Part shown: piece by piece, positions 1 to 10,985 of the stretch
How positions within the stretch are numbered: the first letter of the stretch is position 1
How the letters are laid out: each line of letters begins with the position of its first letter
DNA from: Isoetes taiwanensis
Lineage: Eukaryota; Streptophyta; Lycopodiopsida; Isoetales; Isoetaceae
Length of the DNA stretch: 64,000 nt
NCBI GenBank assembly: GCA_021234155.1
Contig: JAJEKV010000225.1
Span: 190,001-254,000, forward strand
Reading direction: 5' to 3'
Position numbers and translations under genes: made by a program
Notes under the pieces: generated by a model
Databases searched by the model: none
What the model was told of the DNA's origin: nothing
Seen by the model: only the letters and a program-made list of their open reading frames with translations

Positions 1-620
1 GCGCTTTCCTCAGCAGAATTTAATGGACCCATGCCATTATGTATGCAAGGTTTAAAGCTATGTATCTCCCATTCTGGCCACCATTTGATAATAAAAGATG
101 CGGCATTCCATTCCAGCTCGTTGTCAAAGGAAAAAATCTAGTCTCTTTTAAAGAATGGGATATGGGGGTATGGACTTAACTCTAAGAGCATGAATCAAGA
201 AGGCCTTTTTGACACACTCCAGATTCTCCCATATGTCAAGTGATATCACAGGACCCCCCATTTCTTATCATAAAGCAGAATTGGGTCAATCAATACCAAA
301 ACAAGTGTGCCTCATAGATAGGACCAATTGTAGAGCCATTTTTAATAGCAATTTATTCTGCATTGTATATAAAGCCTTCCATCCTGCAGTGACCTTTTTT
401 TAGATACATATATCCCAGTGCATGGTGGTCGTAATTCTATACCAAGGTGCTCGTATATTTGTACAATCTCCACTATTTGACCCATATATAGAAAATAAGG
501 TGCCTTTTGTTGTCTATCAGAACTTTAGTTTTGGCCAAGTTGACTCACATACTAGTATTTTGGCAAAAACTACCAAGGAAGCAGGATTTAATAAATTGGA
601 GAGAATAACACAATTTTGAG
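1..620 (-). mobile_element. LINE fragment, reverse transcriptase C-terminal and connection region
   Basis: Read on the minus strand, the translation matches the better-preserved LINE at 38.4-41.7 kb piece by piece: VNLAKTKV near the 600 end, TAGWKALYTMQ near 400, then GPVISLDIWENLE and VKSIPPYPI towards position 100. The same blocks in the 39-kb copy read VNLAKTKVV, TAAGWKALYAME, GPVISLATWNDLE and MKSTVPYRI. This is the stretch just after the RT palm, where the element begins its C-terminal domain. Several stops and frame changes show it is dead. It runs off the left edge of the window, so its 3' end is not visible. The sequence is AT-rich compared with the 14-kb copy, which suggests longer decay. 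Confidence 0.75.
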
Positions 621-1175
621 AATTTCAAGCATAGCTAGTTTGCTCAAGTACAAATAATTTCATCTACTTCTTAAGTCTAAGATACATGATTATTCATGAT
701 ACATATATCCATAAAAATTATGCATGATACTTGTACGTGTACATGACACTTGTACATGCCCAATAATGGTGCTACAATCTACACCAATAATTCACATCAG
801 TAATTCTACAACTATAAGAGCATCTCCATTCGGTGGTAGAAGTCATTCATCTCCTATGGCTTATCTGCCTACTCGTCCAGATCACATCGAGACCATTACT
901 TGCTCCATGAGCTACAATGATCTTGTTGGATGTCCACTAAGAGGTGTTCTCCTCGATCCCTACCTGCAATCCAAAGCTAATGGTCGTGAGTACGGTTGCC
1001 TCGGGCTTCATCGTGTTGTGATCCACCTTGTTTGGCTTCCTGAGCGCCATACCTACGAGTTGAATGAGATCACCTTAGCAGGTGTTGATGAATGAATCAT
1101 TGACTGTACGCCATCCATAATGTGTGCACCTATTGAAGATGTAATGATGTATAAGCACCTATTGAAGATGTAAGG
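621..1175. other. intergenic stretch, no supported gene
   Basis: A 123-residue frame (724-1095, +) is open here, but I recognise no family or motif in it and the region upstream is simple AT-rich sequence. It may be the decayed 5' part of the broken gene that follows. I see no RNA gene or clear promoter. Confidence 0.4.
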
Positions 1176-2202
1176 ATGTATAAGCATGTGACAATGGTGT
1201 TCATTGACATGAAGAGGTACACCACCGTCTGGGATGTAAAGAAATATCTGGACCTCTTCAACAGGATTGCTAGCATGACAACTGCCAAGATCTATCACAT
1301 TGTCATATTTTTTATATCAGATCAACTTCCTAATTGCTTATATAGCCAAAGTCAGGTGCAAGGTAGTTCACATGTATCCATTGGTGCTTATGAAGAGCAG
1401 GGTTGGGTAAGTAAGGAAATGATCAAGGAGTTCTAGTACTACATCACGCATGCGACCATTAACAGAAGTGAGGCTCGCGTGATTCCATTGCAGCCTAGCT
1501 TGGAACTCAGATTGACACAAGTGAACGACGCCCCAAAAAGCACTCCCATTCCAAAACATGAAATTACAGGCAACGAGGAGCAGGATGAAAATTTGAAAAA
1601 AAAAATACATGATGTATTTCACAGGCAAGCCTGAGTTTTCTTGGGCGAACATGGACGGTGACTTTGTTCTAAAAAGTCAAGCCAAGACCTCTTATATTTA
1701 CCACATAGTTAATGAACTAGTTCCATTGGATTTTTTCTCAGCAGATATAGTCTCTAGGGTGGCTTTGATCCAGGGAAAATGGAGTGTGTCCTTCGAAGAT
1801 GATGCTAAAGTATGTCGTTTCCTAGAGTCATTTTTTAAGACGTTGGAGAAGATGGTCAGGCTGAGTGAGGAAGAAAAAAATATATGGGATGACCTAGTGA
1901 TACGGATCAGCCCGATGTTAATATTTCAGCATACGGATTTGACTAATTTGGATGACATATTGGACAAATTAGATGCCAAAGGCTATGAAGAGAGACTGGC
2001 AGAAGCTACGGCCCTCATAAAAGGAACTGAAAAGAAATGCGAAGAGCTTGATCCAAAGTTCGAGAAGCTAGAATTATTAAATCAACAGCTTGATGCAGCA
2101 TTGCCTCTCCTCACAGGAAAATCAGCTGAGGAACGCACTTGCTCGACATTTGAATATATAGGATCTGATGAGCTCGAGAATGAAGACGAGGCAAAGGAGT
2201 AA
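1176..2202 (+). pseudogene. broken hypothetical gene, charged C-terminal half
   Basis: Coding-like sequence runs across this interval in changing frames. A first piece at 1176-1436 contains MVFIDMKRYTTVWDVKKYLD. A second at about 1437-1625 contains INRSEARVIPLQPSLELRL. The last is a clean 197-residue frame at 1609-2202 with an ATG start. The last piece is hydrophobic and aromatic in its first 80 residues. It then becomes rich in Glu, Lys and Leu (about residues 110-165, KLDAKGYEERLAEATALIKG), which suggests a helical or coiled-coil tail, and it ends in an acidic cluster. I do not recognise the family. The frame changes between pieces could be introns or decay. No splice pair was obvious, so I call it broken. 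A captured gene piece is possible given the transposon-rich setting. Confidence 0.35.
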
Positions 2203-2230
2203 CAGAAAATGTTTAAAGAAGAATGGCATG

Positions 2231-2294
2231 CCTACTATTACTGGATATACCTACTATTACTGGAAGTGGAGATGCCTACTATTACTGGATATAC
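2231..2294. repeat. short direct repeats
   Basis: The 20-base word CCTACTATTACTGGATATAC occurs at 2231-2250 and 2275-2294, with a partial copy (CTACTATTACTGGA) starting at 2251. The repeat lies just downstream of the stop of the broken gene. Confidence 0.85.
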
Positions 2295-2299
2295 AGAAA

Positions 2300-2655
2300 T
2301 GGAACTGTCGCAGGTTATAGCCGCAGGCCAGGCACCTATTACAAGAATATCAAAGCAGCTTGGTGTTGTTCCAAATTCCGTCCACGAGACTCAATGAAAT
2401 TGTCGTGGCGATTGTGTTTACCTCTGTTCTTACATATTATATGATGATTTCATCATGGCCTATTAGATACATGTCATCAATTGCTAATGTAAACGATCAG
2501 CATGTAATATATTTTCCAATGTTTTCTAATATCGTATTTCTATTGATTTACCACAATATTATGCCAATTTAATATGTTTAATTCTTCGATAAATCGCTAT
2601 GGCGATCTGTTTGAGCAATTTAGTTCATATTGTAGAGGTTGAATTGCTTGTCCCG
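2300..2655. other. AT-rich spacer, nothing recognised
   Basis: Short frames here overlap each other on one strand and have no motif. I see no gene. Confidence 0.5.
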
Positions 2656-2657
2656 CA

Positions 2658-2905
2658 TCGCATATGTAGCATTATAACAGGGGGTTCCTTTTGTATTTTT
2701 GTACGCTTTTGCATATGGTTTTGCTATGATTTCATCGCGTATGCAATTGAATGTACTAATGCGTACATCTAGAGTGCGCATACGAGTGCATTAATTTTGG
2801 GTTCCAATGGTTTAAGACTAGCTTCAAATCATGGCATGCAAGACCTCGAGAGTTCTACTTTAGGGTTGGGTTTCGGAGCTCTAGGGTTTTAGGGATTGTA
2901 GCCCT
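2658..2905 (+). repeat. dispersed repeat S, copy 1
   Basis: This segment matches 29258-29490 in the same orientation. Shared blocks in order are ACAGGGGGTTCCTTTTGTAT (ACAGGGGGTTGCTTTTGTAT in copy 2), GTACTAATGCGTACATCTA, CAATGGTTTAA and ATGGCATGCA followed by CTCGAGAG and several TTTAGGGTTT-like boxes. Such boxes resemble telo-box motifs found in 5' regions of plant genes. Both copies lie near PPR-like remnants, so the repeat could be an ancestral promoter or 5' UTR rather than a transposon. Confidence 0.75.
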
Positions 2906-3960
2906 TTTGCTTAGCGATGGCTTGCAGGAGCTCTATGGTAGTTTCGCAATGGCAGGGTCCTCTGGCATGCTCTCTACAGGAGAACTATGGAGGGATTGGA
3001 AGCTGCAGGCTGTGCGGGAGGTGGGGATGATCCACAAGCTCTGTTTGCCTTGGCTATGGTGGCCTCTCAGAATCCGGCCCTCTGCAGAAGAAACCCAGAG
3101 CAAAAAAAGGTAAACATGCACACAACCCACAACTTTTCAACTCCCGAATCTGCTCCTCCTTTCCGCAATGCCGTTCTTCTTCCCATTTGGGCTGCAAAAT
3201 CCGGCCTCATGCAATAGCAGGCCATACATAAATCTGCAGAGGATAATCCGGATGGAAAATTGTGCTGGAAGAATCCCCTTTGGGGCATCGAAATGCCCCT
3301 CGACAAACCCATTTCTTTAATCATGGATGCTGCACCATTGGGGAATGACATTTGAAAAGCATTCAAAGAACTGAAATGGACTGGCTTTCCGTCATCCAAT
3401 TTGGAAATTGTTTCATAACTGCAGGCAGAAGACCAAGGGAACTTTTCTAATGACAAGTATCGTACTTATTGTTTTTAGATTAAGATGTCTACCTTAAATG
3501 CATTGTTGAAGATTGTCTTTCAGTTTCCACCAGATAGAAGAGCATTAGAGAACATGTATTAGCACTAACCTTGCCATATGAAGGAAAGTTATATGCACTT
3601 CCAAAGGAGGATGCTATGATGTCGAGCTCTGCATATTTTGCAAGGCCATTATCACGCTTTATATCACAGTTTAGAGTTAAATGCAGCCCCTTGCGAGGAT
3701 AAATGTTAAATGTAACTTCCGAGGATAAAAGTATGTCTAATAAATAGAATAGTCATTATTATAAAACCGCATTTGGTTGTTCCTTCATTCTTAAACAACC
3801 ATATTTTGTTATTAACTAGCTGAAACATAACATAGAGATGGCTAATAATCTAAAGAGATTTTGGTTGATGCTTTTTGCAGTAATTGGAACATGGGCTTAG
3901 CTTGATTAGATGGAAGAATAGTCTAGGACGTGGATTCAATATCAGGTTAGCACATTCCTC
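2906..3960. other. possible decayed gene 5' region, not identified
   Basis: Short frames on both strands overlap at 2907-3456 (largest 129 residues, minus). None shows a known motif. The plus strand reads weakly as protein (for example NPDGKLCWKNPLWGIEMPLD near 3247-3306) but is broken by stops. Beyond 3480 the sequence is AT-rich and empty. Confidence 0.3.
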
Positions 3961-4330
3961 ATGTTAATTATAGTGGACAGAAACATCTCTAATATAGAAA
4001 CATCTCTAATATATGGAGATGGCCATCTCTATCATATGCTAGAAAACGTAGGTAACACGGCCATGGATAAAACCGTAGAGCAGCATGTAGTGTCTCTGCT
4101 GCCAGAGAATCCTAGTTGTGTGTGGCGCCAGCACCTTGATGCTTGTAGGAATGGACAGGCCATTGAGATGTAGTTGTTGAATAAATATGTCAAGCTGATG
4201 CATGCTCAATTTGCTCCACAAAGAAATACGAGTTGAAATATGAATGTGACCTCCATTTTGTCAACTTACAAAAGCAATTGGAGAGGTTGAAAAGTTCATG
4301 TGTTCATGACTGGCTAGAGCCCACAATTAC
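3961..4330 (+). pseudogene. possible PPR E-domain remnant
   Basis: The frame at 3961-4173 carries LPENPSCVWRQHLDACRNGQ. This fits the start of the E motif that follows the last PPR repeat in plant PLS-class proteins (MP..P..VW..LL.ACR..G..E). The upstream part (HLYHMLENVGNT) loosely fits the preceding repeat. After the stop at 4173 no clear E/E+ continuation remains. PLS-class PPR proteins normally act in organelle RNA processing, but this copy would be non-functional. The match is short, so a chance resemblance is possible. Confidence 0.35.
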
Positions 4331-4981
4331 AGTTGGTATCCAGAGGTCATGGCTGTCTGATTCCTGACTTCGAAGCATTTCCATATGCTGTTCTAGATGG
4401 AACAGAAACATTCATAGATGAGGTACGCAAATTTCTAGAATGTTGTTATGTATTTCAAATCGATTATATTTTAAACCAATCAATTGTTGTATCCATTTGC
4501 AGTTTCAAATGCACACGGAGCACCTATTCTCTTCATCCAGGCAGTCCTAGAGTGTAATTGAGGGATGCTGTAAAATAATAAGGTTTCATGCATAAACATT
4601 TTCATCAATAGATGTTAAATGCTCTAGGTATTTCGTGCATAGAGATTTTCATGAACACTATACTACTAAAAATTTGTACCGCGGATATTGGCTTTGGCAT
4701 CCTGTGCTATATTGAAAACTAATTATGACTTTGGCTTCTTGTGTTGAATTACAATCCGTACATATTTTATGAATGTGGTCATATAAATTATGCTTAAGCT
4801 ACCAACCAAACATTTAAACTTCTCACCATGTGTTCTTATGCCATTCTTTAGTCAAATTACAACTAAATCAAAGTTTTGTTTCAACTATGTTTTGCCAAAC
4901 AAAAATTTAAGGCCTCCTCAGGTTCAATTGCAACACCGAAGCTTCTTAGTAAGTATCTATCTATCTATTTAGGGTGACGAG
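4331..4981. other. AT-rich spacer, nothing recognised
   Basis: Only short unmotivated frames (for example 4333-4557 +) occur. I see no gene or repeat with a clear edge. Confidence 0.5.
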
Positions 4982-5150
4982 GGTCCAAGGGCCCAAATTT
5001 TTTTTAATATAACAATCAACACACAACTACCATTAACATTATTAACACAAACCATTGCATTTAACACATTTAAATTAAAATCCCCCTTAAACCCCCTTTC
5101 GTTTGGGTGCATATTCACACGAGGGGTTACGTAGGGCAGCGAGAGCCCCA
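4982..5150. repeat. dispersed repeat R, copy 1
   Basis: The segment aligns almost without gaps to 31436-31590. Shared blocks are AAGGGCCCAAA, TTTAATATAACAA, ATTAACACAAACCATTG, AACACATTTAAATTAAAATC and TTTGGGTGCATATTCACACG. A more diverged third copy lies at 9722-9830. The ends are weakly inverted (GGGCCCAAA and TTTGGGTGC), so this may be a small non-autonomous DNA element, but no target-site duplication was found. Confidence 0.8.
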
Positions 5151-5469
5151 AAAATATATTTACAATACATGTACAAAATTAACACCATTAAGTACATTCT
5201 CTCAAACCTTATAGTATTTTATAAACCTTAATATACAGTATACAAAAACTTGTACATGTATACCCCACAAACGAGGATTGCTATGTACGGTCCAGATCTT
5301 GGAATAAAGGGCAAATATGCCCATCCGATCGTATTCTCGCGTTAAACATTTTATTGTTCGGATTTAGCCTTCTCAGGCACTGCATCTAGCTAAATTAGGA
5401 CAATTAATTGTTTTACTGGGGAATACTACAACCTATTTCGTTGTCGAACGAGAAGATGAAATTTCTCTA
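5151..5469. other. spacer, nothing recognised
   Basis: AT-rich sequence follows the repeat R copy. No frame or structure stands out. Confidence 0.5.
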
Positions 5470-6060
5470 ATTAATTAATTCTTGCTTGCTCCTCCACCTT
5501 CATGTTGGGCAGGCCAATCTTCAAGTTGGTCAATGGATAACCCCAATAGTGTTTGAGAGATTCGATCAACCTGACATACTCCACATTGATATTAATAACG
5601 TGGCTCAGTGATGGCATTTGAGTTGATATTATTTCATATAGCCTGTAGACAACATTCTGCATTCTACAAGTCCTGAGGGACATCCAACTATGGCAATCTC
5701 CTCCATAGCTCCTCCCTAGGGACTGTGTCAAGAGCTTGTGCAAAATCCACAAAGCAAGGATAAATATCTTGGTGTTTACAATGACTGTCCTCTACCAAAG
5801 TGTTCAATATGAGAATGTGGTCAATGGTTGAGTGTTGAGGACTAAACCCTATTTGGCCAATAACATAAACCCCTGATTCTTCAGCCCAAGTCGTCAGTTA
5901 TTTTTCTAGAATGCCTATAAGCAACTTTGCAAACAAGGGGCTAACTATATTATACGGTAATTAGCAGGGCAGTGTCTATCCCCAGTCTTGTAGATAGGTT
6001 ATTGTCCATTGTGGACAAAATCCTTCTTAAAGGGCCCTTCCATAATTTCTGGCACTAAAT
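5470..6060 (-). mobile_element. LINE fragment, RT fingers/palm
   Basis: On the minus strand the translation contains STIDHILILNTLVEDS, FVDFAQALDTVPREELW and LDVPQDL in one main frame with stops. The 40-kb LINE has STIDHIFTLRTLVEDS, CFVDFTKAFDTVPREKL and LDVPTEL at the same places. These are the conserved RT blocks before the catalytic YADD box. The N-terminal side reads KKDFVHNGQ and TGDRHCPANYR, as expected upstream. The fragment begins and ends inside the RT, next to the 3' end of another copy. It is therefore a separate insertion or a rearranged piece. Confidence 0.75.
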
Positions 6061-6099
6061 CCAGGTCGTGTAATATGAGTACCTTAAAGAGAATAAATA

Positions 6100-7800
6100 A
6101 GGGATGTAAAGAAGTCCAAAGAGACCAAAGGTATATGGAACCCAATACAATGGATGCAATAAGGGCATTACCAGTTAGGAATAAAAAACCCTTGCCCCAA
6201 CGGGTTTTTGAGGAAAAGACCTTGATATTAATGAGCCTATTGAGAAATATGTACATGCCAAACTACCTGCCCTATTCAAGCAATTGTGTATGCTTCTCTA
6301 GCAACTCCAGCATGTAAGATGCTAGTGCAGCTACTTCAGTCGTTTGAGAAGTGTATATAACGATTGACGTGGTGCCGGGGGAGGGGGAGGAGAGAGGGAG
6401 AGAGAGATAGTATATTTCTTTCGTGGTCGTAAATATTGGACAAATATGGAGTGTATGGCATTCATCTTTCAGAGTCAACAACTGACAGCACTGGCAAATT
6501 TTGGGCTCCCTTGGTTCATCAACCCACCTACATGTCATAATCCTGAGCTAGTGTACACTTGTGCACATAGGTACAATGGCTTGATGTTTTTTATAGTTAG
6601 GTATGCAAATAGATATGCATGTGATGACTCCATCAAAGTAGGGTTAATTTGGCCTGCATTTGAGCTTTCTTGACTTTTTCCATACTACTGGCATCCCAGA
6701 GCTTGTCCAAGAAACAAATATCCATGTATTCCTTCAACCAAATGAGGTCCTTATTGTTATTCACTTGTATGTGTCAACGTTCCTGAACAGTTCATTTTGG
6801 TCAAATGACGCTTCTCCTTTCAGCAAGATTTTAGCCATTCTTTACCATCTTTGGCAGTAAAGTATGTGGCACTCGATTCTTGTCCATTGAAATGGGAGAA
6901 ATCATGCCTTCTGCAAGAGGATGCGATGTGGAACAATAGTCTCGACTCCTAGTGCATGGTTCAGAAAGACTTTATGAACACATTACAAGCTATCCCATGT
7001 GGCAAATGTTACCACTGGACCTACACCTCTACACCATATAGGAGCACTGGTCCTACTAATAAACGAGATAGATGTGCCTGATGGGACCAATCTAAAGCAT
7101 AAGAGAATTGTTTTGCATAGCATACAAAGCTACCCTTTTTTGAATATGTGTATCCCAATGCATATTAGTCACTCCACTATATGTTTGCACTACCTCTAAT
7201 ATCCCTGGTAGATGAACTGGGGTGATCTAGACTGTCTTGAGGAGAAAACTACCAAAAACTTAGTCTTGGTCAATTTGACTTGCATACCATTATTTGACAG
7301 AAGCTAGATAGTGCATTCAGATATTGTTGCATACTCGCCAGTATATGGGCCAAAAGAATGATATCATATGCACATAGTTGTCTAATGATACTATACACTG
7401 CATTTTGTAACTCCTAATGCTAATTGCGACAATCTCCTCCATAATTCCTCTCTAGGGACTGTATCAAAAGCTTTTGCAAAGGCCAGAAAACAACAATAGA
7501 GATCATATTGTTTGTTGTAACTATTCTCTATTACAGTACATATGGTGAAGATATGATCAATTTCTTTGGATCAAAAACTTGCCTAAGCCAATGCCCTAAC
7601 GCCAGATGACTCTGCCCAAGTGGTCAGACCTTTCTCTGCGATCCTAACAAAATGTTTTGCAAGCAAAAAGCTGACCATTATGCTGTGATAATTGGAAGGG
7701 CAGTCTCTATCACCACTTTGTAAACTGGCATCACTCTAGTGACTGTCTAGTGTGAAGGAAATCCTTCATAAAGGGCCATGTTAAACATGATGGTGAGTAC
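6100..7800 (-). mobile_element. LINE fragment, RT to 3' UTR
   Basis: Minus-strand order is RT at 7.8-7.4 kb, the palm and connection at 7.4-6.6 kb, a Cys/His finger at 6.54-6.43 kb (ICQCCQLLTLKDECHTLHIC, the C-x2-C-x8-H-x4-C type seen at LINE C-termini), then a 3' UTR. The UTR holds a GC-rich hairpin (6181-6220) and ends near 6105 with TTGTATTGGGTTCC, matching the LINE 3' ends at 17.87 and 38.5 kb. Many stops and frameshifts show it is dead. No simple-repeat tail is visible. Confidence 0.7.
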
Positions 7801-8276
7801 TGGAAGGATCTCAAGTCCTTCCCATTTCAACGCTTGTGTCTGCAACCCCTAAATCCATGGCTTTACCATTAATGAGGTCTTATAAGCCTCGTTCCACATC
7901 CTCCGCTAGTAAAGTCAACACTGCACTTGTTTGTGTTGGAACGACATTTGAGACCCCATGGATGTCATATAGTTGAGCCAATTAGAATATCTATTGTTGC
8001 AAAGAAACCAGGCTAGATTGGCCACTTAGGCTAGATTGCCTTTTTTGCTTTTAAATATCTATTCATTAGGATTAATTTCATAAGCTTCGAAATCTTAGGA
8101 TAAAGCAACGCATCCAAGGCTCCAACATTATTCAAATGAAGCTCTATTTGATCAGATTGGAGATATGGAGCAAGATGAGCAAAATCCAACCACACCACAC
8201 CCTATTATTAGATGACCCTGTTGAGAATGTTTGTTGAGAAGAGGAGGTAAAAATAACTTTGTTGTTGTTGTTGTTG

Positions 8277-8313
<37 letters not shown>

Positions 8314-9721
8314 TGTTGCTGTTGTTGTTGTTGCTGTTGTTGTTTACGTCCGTGGGAATCCCAATGGGTTATGGGACGGGTACATGCAAAGGGCCGAGTA
8401 CATGCAAAAGGCCGAAACCTCGAATGAAACTTGAGGACTAACCCCAACAACAAATAATTAGTAACACATGTAGAATAGAGGTGGGCTATACAAATTTTGC
8501 CATGGATTAGAGGGCTATTGATCCCTAATGATCGTTGCCCCCGTATATTGCCCATTTTCATTGCTGGCAAGCTTCCTTTACCTTGCACTAATATTAAAGA
8601 ATGAAAACTTAGATATGTCTGTCTATGTTGAGTAGGCTTATTTGGCGAAACATCAAACCTTGTGCATATTCAAACCCACAGTAGGGTTTCATTCGAATGA
8701 GGCTATGATTTGATCCGTTTGGAGATTGATGTGGAGCAAATATCCATTTGTATGGATCTCTCATGTGATCAGATATTTTGAATTCTACCATTGCTTGAGT
8801 AGGACATTGAATTTCAGAATTAAATCCGATCAAGATACTTGAAGAAATTGTTTCCCAATGGTAGGCTTGAAGAAAGGAATTGAGGTTAGGTTAGTTTCAA
8901 ATGATGATATTCAAGGATTTGGGGAGATGCAGACTAACAAAAGAACCCATTTTTGCTAGACAAATGGATGTAGCACCTTGGCTTTTTCTCTGTGGTTTTT
9001 AATGGAGTTGAGCACACAAAAAAAATAGTCCCCCTCCTCTCCTCCCCCCCCCTCCACCCAAAAAAAAGGGAGATACAATCGTCTTAATCAATGTCATCTT
9101 CTTCCACGGGTCCTAGAAGTTTATAAAAGCAAGAATTTGAGTTTTGAGTTCTGGTCCATTTTATCCATTTGAGAAATTATGGAAGCATTGTCCTCACAAA
9201 AGGTATACATTCTACAAGGATTTATGCCTTTGAATTTGTAGGCTCTTTGAAATTAGCCCGTGGAAGATTTGAGCAACTATAGATGGCTAGATGAAATTTA
9301 GAACTATAAAATTCTGATTCATGTCATTGTGATGTACATAATTTTATGCAATGTGAAAATGTACGTTGCCAGGTAACTAGATTTCAACAGTTATTCTTTA
9401 AGATATTCTTTATTCTTAGATGTGTGCTTGCAATTTTGGAGGTGTTATCCTAGTGTAAATTCTTTGGCGTCTTCATTGTTGGAATTCACAATAAAACTCT
9501 TATGTTAGTTTGTGTACTAGTTTTTACTTGCATTGTTTTTATAGGTCCTAAACTTTTCGTTATACATAACACAAACCATATAATAATAAACGATGATTAT
9601 ATGATTCCCCTTTTGGCATAGGTGCTAGATATTCACATGACGGGATTTGGATTGTATATGTTGCATTGTTATAAATTGCTCGTGTCCCTCATAACATCTA
9701 CAATACCTTTTCCAAGGCCTC
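7801..9721. other. long non-coding stretch
   Basis: Apart from the microsatellite at 8258-8345 and a small duplication at 8378-8414 (GTACATGCAAAGGGCCGA and a close copy), I see no gene, RNA or element here. Long frames at 8208-8588 are products of the microsatellite. Confidence 0.55.
8258..8345. repeat. CTG/TTG trinucleotide microsatellite
   Basis: About 29 units of mixed TTG and CTG (with some GTT/GCT phase) run here without interruption. Every frame across it is open and would give poly-Leu, poly-Ala/Val or, on the minus strand, poly-Gln, so its frames are not evidence of a gene. Confidence 0.95.
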
Positions 9722-9830
9722 GAAGGGGCCAATTTTTTTTGACAACATAAACCATTACATCCTACACTATTCATGAAGTCCTACCTAACATGCCCTTTGT
9801 TTGGGTGCATATTTGCTCGTCGAGGCTTGC
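9722..9830. repeat. dispersed repeat R, diverged copy 3
   Basis: Shares CGAAGGGGCCAA, ATAAACCATTACAT, CCCTTTGTTTGGGTGCATAT with copies at 4982 and 31436 in the same order, with an internal deletion and substitutions. Confidence 0.6.
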
Positions 9831-9959
9831 CTTGCAAGCTATTCAAAACCCAAACCAGACCCCAAACACTGTTACTATTGTCGGCGGTTTGACGTTTTAT
9901 CGAGGTTTCCTTTTTTTTTTTAGGAAGAAGTCTTCAACAAGATGATGCTCGCCTAGAAT

Positions 9960-10985
9960 GCCAGTAACATGGGAAAGCTAGCTGTGAGCCCTCTTTGGTC
10001 GATTATGATATTGAAGAAGGTCGTCCCCACTTACACTCTCAATCGACATCTCTTACACCTCATATTCTTTTCCATCCACACTCACCACCACGATTTCGTC
10101 CTGGTAGCTTTCAATAGCCTTTTCCTTCGCCTCATGTATCCCCTCATCAGACAACTCTTACTAGTCCTTCTCCTCAGTATTTTACAACTCTGAAAAGTAC
10201 CTACATCCACATTCCACGTTTCCCATCTCCACATCATTTCCATCCTCTCCCCATGCCATAGGCTATCCCCATGTTTCCTTTGGCCCAATTCATATCAATG
10301 AATATCAACCATCTCCCCCTGCCCAAGATCCAGCTAATCTATATGTCCGGTGGCAATCATTCCGGTGGAACCTCGAGAAGAACTTATCAAGATCAAGATT
10401 CCACTCAGTCTCACTACTATTAGAAAACTTTGACCAAATCTTTGTTAGCAACTTCCTCTACCCACTATGTTAATTAGCATTGTTGGCACGTCTACACCAA
10501 CTGTATAGGCCACTATGGGAACCCATAAGGTGAATCATGTTCAGGTTGATGGGAGAATTTGTTAATCTTATCATTGACAAGTTATGTCACCAATTTGGCA
10601 TCAAACAGTTGTGTAAGGCTCCTTACGACAGTAAACTAGCCCTTACTCCAGAGCTCACAATCAACATTGGCGATTTCAAATATCCTTTGGGCCGTGGAAT
10701 CTAGAATCAGGAGAGGATCCCGACGACTATGATATGCTAGTCCGTCACCCCTTTTTTCGCAAGGACAAAAGCATTTAATATTAAGAGCAAGATCAACTGC
10801 TCATTACGGATGACTGTCTAAATGCCACTATGGACTTAAAAACTGACAAAATGAAAATTGTTGAACATGTTGAACCTCACTTATCTGATAGTGTCTCAGA
10901 CGACGCCATTCCAACTCATGGTCCTTCCAAGCCTAAGGAAAAAGACCCCTTCAGCAGATATGGATCTCACCAATGATCATGCCAT
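9960..10985 (+). mobile_element. Ty3/gypsy Gag-Pro remnant
   Basis: Weak coding traces in shifting frames end in a stretch that fits a retrotransposon aspartic protease. They are VNHVQVDGRI followed by LIIDK (where the DSG catalytic loop would be), then APYDSKLALTPELTINIGDF, and DYDMLVRHPFFRKDKS, which matches the usual D-x-LLG-x-PW/F-x-KH block before the end of the protease. Upstream a Pro-rich stretch could be Gag. The catalytic loop is altered and stops are frequent, so it is dead. No LTR was seen on either side. It may or may not belong to the chromovirus at 22 kb. Confidence 0.45.

Noticed and set aside
3067-3456. 129-residue minus-strand frame near 3.3 kb
   Set aside because: No recognisable domain, and an equally open reading exists on the plus strand; treated as unresolved non-coding sequence.
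8208-8588. Long frames giving poly-Gln (minus) or poly-Leu/Ala (plus)
   Set aside because: They exist only because a trinucleotide microsatellite is open in all phases; flanks show no coding signal.
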